Assembly: GCF_022844445.1 (NCBI RefSeq)
Contig: NZ_JALHLS010000006.1
Span: forward strand, 148,483-212,482
DNA from: Hyphomonas sp.
GTDB lineage: Bacteria > Pseudomonadota > Alphaproteobacteria > Caulobacterales > Hyphomonadaceae
Length of the DNA stretch: 64,000 bases
Direction of reading: 5' to 3'
Positions 55,711-64,000 of this stretch are shown here, one piece after another. The translations under genes were made by a program, and so were the position numbers. The notes beneath the pieces are model-generated. The model was given only the letters and a program-made list of their open reading frames with translations. It searched no databases and had not been told where the DNA came from. The stretch's first letter is position 1. Every line of letters begins with the position of its first letter.

Positions 55711-56696
55711 TCCAGAACGTCCTTGACCCAGGGGCCATACGCAGAGGCACCGAGCATGGCGAGCTGGGCCTGGCGGGAGACGTCGTTGATGGCTTCCTGT
55801 GGCTTCGCGCCGGGATGGACCGGGCGGCGCAAGGGCCGGGTGCCGCGGGGCATCTGGATGATCTCGGCGATCGAACGGGGCACGTCCATGGGATCGGTGC
55901 TGCCGCCGCCGCTGCCTGGCTCGCCCATGCCGGCGGTCATTTGCGGATAGGCGTCGAGCAGGTCCTGCGGCGTGCGCGCCTTGAGAGCAGCGGCGCGGCT
56001 GGTGCTCTTGGCCCAGATCTCGGTGGGATAACCGCCGGGCTGGATGATCGTGACCTCGATGCCGTGGGGCACGAGTTCATAAGCGAGGCCTTCGCTGAGC
56101 GCCTCGAGGGCGAACTTGGTAGGCGAATAGTGGCCGAGACCCGGAACAATAACGCGGCCGAGCTGTGAGGAGAGCTGGAAGATCTGCCCCTTCTTCGCAG
56201 CGCGCATGGCGGGCAGCACGGCGCGGGCCATGCGGTGGGCGCCGAAAACGTTGGTTTCGAACAGGAGTTTCGTGGCCTCCATGTCCTGTACTTCCACCGG
56301 GCCACCCAGACCAATGCCGGCATTGTTGACGAGTACGTCGAGCGTGCCGCCGGTTTTCGCAAGCACGGCGGCGACGCCGTCCGCGACGCTCGCGTCGGAG
56401 GTCACGTCGATCTCGACGACCTCGATCGCGAGGCCTTCTTCCGCAGCGAGCTTTTCAAGGCCGGCTGCTTCGGGGCGCGGCAGGTTGCGCATTGAGGCGA
56501 AGACGCGCGCGCCGAGGCGGGCATAGTGCTCCGCCCCCAGACGGCCGAAGCCGGAAGCGGCGCCGGTGATGAGGATGGTGGTGCCATCCAGCGGACGGGC
56601 AGCGTCCGCGCCGGCGGCGGGGGCCGCGCAGGCCGCGCCCAGCACGGCGGCCGATACACCCAGCATCTGCCGGCGGTTGATGCCTTCATGGCCCAT
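55707..56696 (-). CDS. SDR oxidoreductase with Tat-like signal peptide
   Basis: A 329-aa short-chain dehydrogenase. Residues 1-32 have a twin-arginine-like motif (NRRQMLGVSAAVLG) and hydrophobic core. The SDR domain has TGAASGFG, NNAGIGLGG, catalytic Ser-Tyr-Lys in S-S-Q-L-G...HYSPTKFALE, and I-I-Q-P-G-G after it. NAD(P) is not available in the periplasm, so export of the folded enzyme with bound cofactor by Tat, or a non-functional signal, are the two readings. The C-terminal 60 residues are Pro/Gly-rich. Confidence 0.85.
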   Translation of the reverse strand: MGHEGINRRQMLGVSAAVLGAACAAPAAGADAARPLDGTTILITGAASGFGRLGAEHYARLGARVFASMRNLPRPEAAGLEKLAAEEGLAIEVVEIDVTSDASVADGVAAVLAKTGGTLDVLVNNAGIGLGGPVEVQDMEATKLLFETNVFGAHRMARAVLPAMRAAKKGQIFQLSSQLGRVIVPGLGHYSPTKFALEALSEGLAYELVPHGIEVTIIQPGGYPTEIWAKSTSRAAALKARTPQDLLDAYPQMTAGMGEPGSGGGSTDPMDVPRSIAEIIQMPRGTRPLRRPVHPGAKPQEAINDVSRQAQLAMLGASAYGPWVKDVLD

Positions 56697-56780
56697 GTCG
56701 TTTCCTCCTGGAGGCGCTTTAGGATTGCCTGTGTTCAGAATAGTCCCGGCACGCGCCTTGGCAATGCGGCGGGCGCCACT

Positions 56781-57275
56781 TCAATAGGTGTCGAGGTCGG
56801 CCTCGAGGTTCAGCGCGAAGCAATGTTCGCCCGCTACAGGGCGGGCATCGTTGAGGCCAGGAATGACGCCGGTGCCGACGGGGCTGAAGACAGCCTCGTC
56901 CGCTTCGCTCTTTGCGGCGAAGGTGGCGCAGATATGCGTGACCTTGTTGCGCTCGCGCTGGAGACGGAAGGGCGCGCCGGTCACGGGATCGGCGGCGGTG
57001 TGCGCATCAAGACAGCGGCCCGGCTCGCGGATGCCGGTGGCAGCGTCGCCGAGCGCGGCATCGACCAGCACCAGATTTTCCGGGATATCCCCCCTGGCCT
57101 GCTGGTAGCAGGCAAGCGCGTAAGCCATCTGGCTGACAGCGACCAGGCGGGCCGCGTCTTCCTTGTCCTTGCGCGCCTGCCCTGGGCCGCCGGTGATGAC
57201 GAGGCCGGCGATGCAGGCGCCCGCAACGATAACCGCTAGCGCGCCGCCGAACAGGGTGTGCTGACTAGACGCCAT
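56781..57275 (-). CDS. hypothetical protein with N-terminal membrane anchor
   Basis: A 164-aa protein with one N-terminal TM (LFGGALAVIVAGACIAGLVI) and a periplasmic part with several Cys (about 60, 90, 120, 155). The pattern resembles small pilin/secretin-accessory-like or thiol proteins, but no family is clear. The start at 57275 overlaps the 3' end of the DUF5671 gene by 11 bp, suggesting coupling. Confidence 0.65.
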   Translation of the reverse strand: MASSQHTLFGGALAVIVAGACIAGLVITGGPGQARKDKEDAARLVAVSQMAYALACYQQARGDIPENLVLVDAALGDAATGIREPGRCLDAHTAADPVTGAPFRLQRERNKVTHICATFAAKSEADEAVFSPVGTGVIPGLNDARPVAGEHCFALNLEADLDTY

Positions 57276-57909
57276 CGCCCTCGTCCTGTTCTGCGTTGGT
57301 GATGAAGTAGCCGAAGATTGCCCCGGCGATGGCGGCCACCACAAGGGACTTCAACGCGAAGCGCAGCGATAGCTCACCCGACAGGAAGCTGTAGACGAGC
57401 GAGATGGCGTCGCCGACGAGGATGCTGCCGGCAATGACGAGGCTGATATAAATCAGCCACTTGCGGATGCGCGAACGCTGCAGCGCCGGGTTGGCCTTGC
57501 GTGCGCGCAGCAGCAGCCGGGCGAGCCAGAGGAAGATGGGCGTGCCGACGACGAGACCGGCGATGGCGCCGTTGATCTGGAAATCCAGATTGCTGGCGAG
57601 ATAGCCGCCCTGCTCGAGTCGGTCAGGGATGGCCGTGTCGATGAGCGCAAAGAGCAGCGAGCCGAGATTCCAGGCGACGACCGCAAGGAGAATGAAGAAC
57701 AGGAGATAGAGGAAGGCTTCGCGGGCCGAGAGATAGACCTGCGGGCGCGGTACGGCGACGGGAAAGCTAACGTCGGCAAAGGTTGCAAGGGCTTCGTCGA
57801 CCTCCGGCGCGCGCCAGCCGGCATCCAGCAGCGCGGCGCGGATCCGGTCGCGGGCCTGTCCCTTCTCGAGCGCCTCCTTGACGAAGACTGTCAGCGTACT
57901 GATGGCCAT
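57265..57909 (-). CDS. DUF5671 membrane protein
   Basis: A 214-aa protein. N-terminal TLTVFVKEALEKGQARDRI and A-L-L-D-A-G-W are a short coiled or SHOCT-like motif. About four TM segments follow, with the DUF5671 core (F-L-Y-L-L-F-F-I-L-L, D-F-Q-I-N-G-A-I, a final T-N-A-E-Q-D-E). The function is unknown. The start at 57909 gives a natural N-terminus. Confidence 0.85.
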   Translation of the reverse strand: MAISTLTVFVKEALEKGQARDRIRAALLDAGWRAPEVDEALATFADVSFPVAVPRPQVYLSAREAFLYLLFFILLAVVAWNLGSLLFALIDTAIPDRLEQGGYLASNLDFQINGAIAGLVVGTPIFLWLARLLLRARKANPALQRSRIRKWLIYISLVIAGSILVGDAISLVYSFLSGELSLRFALKSLVVAAIAGAIFGYFITNAEQDEGDGV

Positions 57910-58040
57910 GGGTCCTGCCCTGTTCTTGCGCCCCTTGCCGGGCTGGTGGGCAGGATAGGAATGGAATGCGCCGGGGCGCAAGGCCTTTGCACGGGCGGGA
58001 AAGGTGGGGGCTTCTGTTGCCAGGCGCCCCCGGGCCCCGC
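57910..58040. other. intergenic between tmRNA and DUF5671
   Basis: About 130 bp, GC-rich, holding the minus-strand end of the tmRNA transcript (GGGGCCCGGGGGCG stretch). I see no gene; part of it may be trailer removed in processing. Confidence 0.4.
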
Positions 58041-58317
58041 CTACGGGTCTGAAACCGTAGGACTTAGGTCGGAAAAACCGTCACCGCTTACGCGGCGAGC
58101 AGTTCGCCCTCAGCAAAGTTGTCGTTTGCAACTATTTGCTTTTGAGCTTCTAACGCAGCTCAAGCGAGCGAAAGCCTCGTCTTTACACGTCCGTCGACAC
58201 TATTTCAGCCCCATCAGGAAACGGCCGGACCGGCCGTCTTTTGGTGGAGCTGCCGGGTACCGCCCCCGGGTCCGAGCCGCTTATTACACGCGCATTTATC
58301 GCCATAGTCCGAAGACA
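58041..58317 (-). ncRNA. ssrA: transfer-messenger RNA, permuted two-piece form
   Basis: tmRNA rescues stalled ribosomes by tagging their products. Read on the minus strand, the gene is permuted. The acceptor piece (about 58317-58242) comes first, with a T-arm (GGACCCGGGGGCGG) and the end CAGCTCCACCA. An intervening hairpin (58221-58237) follows, then the coding piece starting GGGGCTGAAATA (58212). GGGGCTG pairs with CAGCTCC, including the G3-U pair that identifies alanine. The tag frame (58129-58088) reads ANDNFAEGELLAA-stop with GCA as resume codon. AGTCC/GGACT pairing can rejoin the two pieces. Piece ends are approximate. Confidence 0.93.
58221..58237. other. hairpin in the tmRNA intervening segment
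   Basis: ACGGCCGG-A-CCGGCCGT is a perfect 17-nt inverted repeat between the CCA end of the acceptor piece and the GGGG start of the coding piece. It is probably recognised in removing the intervening segment. Confidence 0.6.
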
Positions 58318-58322
58318 GGATC

Positions 58323-58351
58323 AATATAGGCGATCCGGGCCGGGCTTGTAA
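58323..58351 (-). promoter_or_regulatory. tmRNA promoter
   Basis: On the minus strand TTACAA (58351-58346) and TATATT (58328-58323) are spaced exactly 17 bp and lie just ahead of the acceptor piece, giving a start near 58317. Confidence 0.75.
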
Positions 58352-58381
58352 GCCCATAAAGCGCTAAGCCCTGTGGATCGA

Positions 58382-60256
58382 TCAACCGCCGTTGAAATGG
58401 CCGTGAATGCGAATGGCGAGGGACTCGCTCACGCCTTCGACCTGCATGAGGTCGGCTACCTTGGCCCGGGAGACGCCGCGAGCGGAGCCGAAATGGTGGA
58501 GCAGCGCCTTCTTGCGCGTGGGACCGATACCTTCGATTTCGTCGAGCGGGGAGCGGGCCGCCTCAGCGGCGCGTTTCTGACGGTGGGCGCCGATGGCCCA
58601 GCGGTGGGCCTCGTCGCGCAACCGCTGGAGATAGTAGAGGACCGGGGCGTTTTCCGGCAGCTTGAACGGCGCGCGGCCGGGGCGGAAGAATTGCTCGCGG
58701 CCGGCGTTCCGGTCGACACCCTTGGCGATGGAGACGAGGGTGACATCGTCCGGGGTCAGACCAAGTTCGGCGAGGGTTTCGATCGCGGCGTTCAGCTGCC
58801 CGAGGCCGCCATCGATCAGCACGAGATCCGGCCAGTCCTGGTCTTGCCCGGCTTCGCGCTCTTTCAACGCGCGGGCGAAGCGGCGTCGCATGACTTCGCG
58901 CATCATGCCAAAATCGTCGCCAGGCGTGATCTCCGTGTCCCTGATGTTGAACTTGCGATACGCCGCCTTGCGGAAGCCTTCAGGGCCCGCAACGACCATT
59001 CCGCCGACGGCGTTGGTGCCCTGGATGTGGGAGTTGTCATACACCTCGATGCGCTCGGGCACTCCCGGCAGTTCGAACACTTTCTGCACCTCCAGCAGCA
59101 GGCGCTCCTGACTGGCAGTTTCTGACAGCTTGCGGGTGAGCGCCTCGGCGGCGTTGCGTTCGGCCTGGGTAAGAAGGTCGCGCTTGGCGCCGCGTTCAGG
59201 GCGGCGCAGTTCGATTCGGTGGCCGGCTTTCAGGCTAAGCGCTTCGGCAATGAGGTCGGACTGTTCGGGTAGCTCGTTGACGAGGATCAGGCGCGGCGGA
59301 GGACGCTTGTCGTAGAACTGGACAAGGAAGGCGGCGAGAATTTCCTCAGCTCCCTGATCCCGTTCATGGCGGGGGAAGTGGACGGTGGCGCCCCAGTTCT
59401 GGCCGGCGCGGATGAAGAAGACCTGCACGCAGGAGACGCCGCCATCCATGGCGATAGCAAAGACGTCTGCTTCTTCGATGCCGTCCGGGTTCACGTCCTG
59501 CGTCGAGAGGACATGCGCGAGGGCGCGGATACGGTCGCGCAGGCGCGCGGCTGTTTCGAATTCCATGGCCTCGGCGGCCGCTTCCATTTCGGCGGCGAGG
59601 CGTTTCTGCAGGCCGACCCCCTTCCCGCGCAGAAAGTCTGCGGCTTCGTCGGCAAGCTCGGTATAGTCCGCATTCGAGATCAGCCCGACGCAAGGCGCGG
59701 CGCAGCGCTTGATCTGGTGCAGCATGCAGGGGCGTGTGCGGGCGGAATAGACGCTGTCCTCGCAGGTGCGAAGCAGGAAGGCTTTCTGCAGCGTGTCGAG
59801 CGTACGCATCACGGCGCCGGCGCTGGCGAAGGGGCCGAAATAGTCGCCCTCGTCCTGTTTCGAGCCGCGATACTTCTTGATCTGAGGCGCCTCATGGTTG
59901 CGGCGTATCAGAATGTACGGGAAGGACTTGTCGTCGCGCAGCAGCACGTTGAATCTGGGTTTGAGCGATTTGACGAGGCTGGCTTCCAGAAGCAGTGCCT
60001 CCGTCTCGCTTTCGGTGACGACGAATTCCATGCGCCGGGTCTGCAAGATCATCCGGGCAATACGCTGGGTATGGCCGCCCATGCGGGTGTAGTTTGAAAC
60101 GCGGGCCTTCAGGTCTCGGGCCTTGCCGACATACAGGACCTCGTCCGCCTCACCGAACATGCGGTAGACGCCGGGCTTCGCGGGAAGCCGGGAGAGGTTG
60201 TCCTTGATGACATCGACGCCGCGCCGGGGGGCTGCGCCGGCCTGATTCTCGCTCAT
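58382..60256 (-). CDS. uvrC: excinuclease ABC subunit C
   Basis: A 624-aa UvrC that makes both incisions in nucleotide excision repair. GIY-YIG domain P-G-V-Y-R-M-F and [17 protein letters not shown] (N-terminal nuclease), UVR motif, central C-C cysteine region ([10 protein letters not shown]), RNase H-like UvrC domain ([32 protein letters not shown]) and C-terminal helix-hairpin-helix ([26 protein letters not shown]). The start at 60256 (MSENQAG) is preferred over the upstream extension. The uvrD gene is also in this window. Confidence 0.96.
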   Translation of the reverse strand: MSENQAGAAPRRGVDVIKDNLSRLPAKPGVYRMFGEADEVLYVGKARDLKARVSNYTRMGGHTQRIARMILQTRRMEFVVTESETEALLLEASLVKSLKPRFNVLLRDDKSFPYILIRRNHEAPQIKKYRGSKQDEGDYFGPFASAGAVMRTLDTLQKAFLLRTCEDSVYSARTRPCMLHQIKRCAAPCVGLISNADYTELADEAADFLRGKGVGLQKRLAAEMEAAAEAMEFETAARLRDRIRALAHVLSTQDVNPDGIEEADVFAIAMDGGVSCVQVFFIRAGQNWGATVHFPRHERDQGAEEILAAFLVQFYDKRPPPRLILVNELPEQSDLIAEALSLKAGHRIELRRPERGAKRDLLTQAERNAAEALTRKLSETASQERLLLEVQKVFELPGVPERIEVYDNSHIQGTNAVGGMVVAGPEGFRKAAYRKFNIRDTEITPGDDFGMMREVMRRRFARALKEREAGQDQDWPDLVLIDGGLGQLNAAIETLAELGLTPDDVTLVSIAKGVDRNAGREQFFRPGRAPFKLPENAPVLYYLQRLRDEAHRWAIGAHRQKRAAEAARSPLDEIEGIGPTRKKALLHHFGSARGVSRAKVADLMQVEGVSESLAIRIHGHFNGG

Positions 60257-60296
60257 GGCAGACAGATAGTCGACCGCGGCCAGCGCAGGAAGGGCG

Positions 60297-62033
<1,737 letters not shown>

Positions 62034-62120
62034 AACACCTTCCGACAATACGCATTTGTGCGCGGATGGGTGCATCCCCATATCCCGACCACAGATTGCT
62101 ATAGCTGCAAGGAGACTGAC

Positions 62121-62585
62121 ATGGCGATTGATATTGGCCTGACAGACGCCGCAAGGAAAACTTCGGCCGAGGCGCTGAAGGTTCTGCTCGGTGAGACCTA
62201 CGCGCTTTATACCAAGACACATGGCTACCACTGGAACGTGACGGGGCCGCGGTTCAACGAGCTGCACAACATGTTCATGACCCAGTACACAGAGCTGTGG
62301 ACCGCGCTGGACGTGATTGCCGAGCGCATCCGGGCGCTGGGCCATTTTGCGCCGGGCTCATCCGGCGAGATGCTGGAACATGCGACGATCAAGCCGGACA
62401 ATGGCGTACCGGAAGCCGCCGAGATGGTGAAATATCTCGCCGCCGGGCACGAAGCCGTGAGCAAGGCCGCGAAGGCCGGTATCAAGGTGGCCGAGAAGAA
62501 CAACGACCCTGTTTCTGTCGACCTGTTCACGCAGCGTGCCCAGATCGCCGAAAAGACGGCCTGGATGCTGCGCGCGGCGGTTTAG
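62121..62585 (+). CDS. dps: Dps-family DNA protection protein
   Basis: A 154-aa ferritin-like mini-dodecamer subunit that oxidises Fe(II) with H2O2 and protects DNA. THGYHWNVTGPRFNELHNMF contains the ferroxidase His and the H-x-W-N motif, and ELWTALDVIAERIRALG the Asp/Glu ligands at the dimer interface. AAGGAGA precedes the ATG at 62121. Its stop overlaps that of the convergent esterase gene by 4 bp. Confidence 0.95.
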   Translation: MAIDIGLTDAARKTSAEALKVLLGETYALYTKTHGYHWNVTGPRFNELHNMFMTQYTELWTALDVIAERIRALGHFAPGSSGEMLEHATIKPDNGVPEAAEMVKYLAAGHEAVSKAAKAGIKVAEKNNDPVSVDLFTQRAQIAEKTAWMLRAAV

Positions 62586-63541
62586 GCCTGCTCAACACCG
62601 AGCGCGCGCCCCAGCGCGGCCATCGCGTCCCGTGCATAGGCGCGGCTGACGCGGGCTGTGGTGGCCTGCATGAAGGCGTGAGGGGCGCCGGGATAGACAT
62701 GCAGCTCGACCGGCACGCCGTCCGCCATCAGGCGCTTGGCATAGTCGAGATTTTCTTCCGTGAACAGATCAAGCGCGCCAGTGGCCATGAAGACGGGCGG
62801 CAGGTTCCTGAGGCTTTCTGCGCGGGCGGCCGCCGCGTAGGGCGAGACGCTCTCGCCGCCGGGCGCCTGGCCGAGCAGCGAGGCCCAGCCGAAATGGTTC
62901 GAGCCATTGTTCCAGATGTATTCGCCATAGATTGGCGACAGGTCGGTGCGCGTTGCCGTGCGGTCGTCGATCATCGGGAAAATGAGCTGCTGGTGGCAGA
63001 AGGTGTATTCGCCCCGGTCACGCACGAGCAGCGCCAGCGCGGCCGCTAGCCCGCCGCCCGCGCTCTCGCCGGCGACCGCGATGCGGGCCGTGTCTATGCC
63101 CAGCTCGGCGGCGTTCGCGACCATCCAGGCAAGCGCCGCATAGGCGTCCTCGACATTGCCGGGATAGCTCGTCTCTGGCCCGAGCCTGTATGCGGGGCCG
63201 ACGACGACGCTATCAAAGGCATCCGCCCAGAGCGCGCATTGCGGGCCCATGAATTCCGGATTGCCCATGATGTAGCCGCCGCCGTGAAGATGAAGGATCG
63301 CCGGTCTCCGCACGGCGCCCTGCTTTCGGCGATAGATCTTGGTACGGACGGGCGGCGCGCCGCCGGGGCCGGGAATATGGCGCTGCTCGACCGACACGGT
63401 GTCCGGGAATGGCGGCAGCTGGCTGAGCATCCCTTCCCGCGCGGCGCGGATCGCAGCGAGGTTCTCCGCCGAAAGGGTCATTGTCGGCATTGCCTCAATG
63501 AACGGGATCAGGTCCGGCTCGACGAGATGGCGTGATGACAT
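62582..63541 (-). CDS. alpha/beta hydrolase of the hormone-sensitive lipase family
   Basis: A 319-aa esterase. HLHGGGYIMGN forms the oxyanion hole, AVAGESAGGGLAAAL the nucleophile elbow (G-E-S-A-G), and GALDLFTEE and YPGAPHAFM give Asp and His. It hydrolyses short-chain esters, possibly steroid or xenobiotic. It has no signal peptide. The adjacent OmpA-type gene is on the same strand upstream. Confidence 0.94.
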   Translation of the reverse strand: MSSRHLVEPDLIPFIEAMPTMTLSAENLAAIRAAREGMLSQLPPFPDTVSVEQRHIPGPGGAPPVRTKIYRRKQGAVRRPAILHLHGGGYIMGNPEFMGPQCALWADAFDSVVVGPAYRLGPETSYPGNVEDAYAALAWMVANAAELGIDTARIAVAGESAGGGLAAALALLVRDRGEYTFCHQQLIFPMIDDRTATRTDLSPIYGEYIWNNGSNHFGWASLLGQAPGGESVSPYAAAARAESLRNLPPVFMATGALDLFTEENLDYAKRLMADGVPVELHVYPGAPHAFMQATTARVSRAYARDAMAALGRALGVEQA

Positions 63542-63586
63542 TCTGGTTTCCTCGAACTTGTTTTCTTACCGCGCGGCGCAGACGGT

Positions 63587-64000
63587 TTATCCACCGAACC
63601 GGATGGTGATGTCGATCCGCTGGTTAGCGGCGGACGGCGTGCCGTCCGGCACATCCTCGAGCGGGCGGCTCTCGCCCAGACCTTCAGCTGTGACTGCGGA
63701 AGCGGGCACGCCGCGGGCAACTATCCAGCCCTTGAGGTCCTCAGCCCAGCGCTGACTGAGGGCCAGATTGTCCGCTTCGCTGCCAACACTGTCGGTATGC
63801 GCACGGATAATGACTTCGGCAATTTCCCCCTGGCTGAGGGCAGACTGCAGCACCGGCTCGAACGGCTCAAATCGCACGTCGCTCCGGTCTGAGACCTGGA
63901 TCGTGTAGAACAACTCCGGCATCTGCACGGCTGCCGGCGGCGGTGGTGGTGGTGGTGGCGGTGGTGGTGGCGGCGGAAGGGATTCGAGTCCCTCCAACTC
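63587..64000 (-). CDS. OmpA-domain protein, C-terminal part (5' end outside window)
   Basis: The C-terminal ~115 residues are an OmpA-like peptidoglycan-binding domain: V-I-I-R-A-H-T-D-S-V-G-S-E-A-D-N, L-A-L-S-Q-R-W-A-E-D-L, T-A-E-G-L-G-E-S-R-P. Before it runs a tract of about 14 consecutive prolines, from GGT/GGC repeats on the plus strand at about 63936-63975. The frame is open through the window edge, so Met at 63997 is probably internal. The protein is likely an outer-membrane or lipoprotein anchor to the wall. Confidence 0.85.
   Translation of the reverse strand, partial: ELEGLESLPPPPPPPPPPPPPPAAVQMPELFYTIQVSDRSDVRFEPFEPVLQSALSQGEIAEVIIRAHTDSVGSEADNLALSQRWAEDLKGWIVARGVPASAVTAEGLGESRPLEDVPDGTPSAANQRIDITIRFGG

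Overview
The window is a contiguous, GC-rich, gene-dense piece of an alphaproteobacterial chromosome, most likely Caulobacterales/Hyphomonadales (Hyphomonas-like). Signs of this are a permuted two-piece tmRNA gene, an alpha-type SspB adaptor, a PleC-like hybrid-free sensor kinase, DUF4169 and DUF423 genes, many lipoproteins, and a perfect CtrA box (TTAA-N7-TTAA) upstream of mreB. The lineage is inferred from gene content; no 16S gene is present. No tRNA, rRNA, CRISPR array, insertion sequence or prophage is visible.

Layout. 0-9 kb: a truncated S41 protease, a lipoprotein, kdsB (LPS Kdo activation), a variant histidine phosphatase, a PleC-like kinase, pepN, a VanZ-like protein. 9-12.8 kb: two acyl-CoA dehydrogenases flanking a signal-peptide-bearing Hcp-like protein. 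12.8-16.2 kb: a four-gene minus-strand lipid-transport operon (STAS-MlaE permease, MlaF ATPase, MlaD/MCE protein, PqiC-like lipoprotein). 16-25 kb: dipeptide epimerase, ABC-F ATPase, GNAT, lipocalin-like protein, thioesterase, DUF423, proline iminopeptidase, Na+-coupled NSS transporter. 25-31 kb: the rod-shape operon mreB-mreC-mreD-mrdA-rodA, preceded by an unusual 500 bp regulatory region. 31-40.7 kb: uvrD/pcrA, a self-contained ArsR-SRPBCC-DUF4287 operon with a palindromic operator on its start codon, envelope lipoproteins, Old Yellow Enzyme, small proteins. 40.7-50.7 kb: an orphan soluble VirD4/TraG-type ATPase, GNAT, SDR, fumC, a SRPBCC-Rieske fusion, an orphan RusA resolvase, P450, thioesterase, sspB, a sphingosine-1-phosphate-lyase-like enzyme. 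50.7-55.7 kb: an accessory stretch with three gene remnants between an NPP-type phosphodiesterase, an S9 peptidase and a GST. 55.7-64 kb: a Tat-signal SDR, DUF5671, tmRNA, uvrC, aspartate aminotransferase, dps with an OxyR-like half-operator, an HSL-type esterase and a partial OmpA-domain protein.

How it fits together. Envelope functions dominate: Kdo synthesis, retrograde or anterograde phospholipid transport, rod-complex peptidoglycan synthesis and many lipoproteins. tmRNA and SspB are both encoded here and belong to the same ribosome-rescue/ClpXP pathway. The best candidates for something undescribed are the repeated GAACG-N3-CGTTC palindromes around the CtrA box upstream of mreB, the exported Hcp-like protein without any T6SS gene nearby, and the membrane-anchorless VirD4-like ATPase without a T4SS.
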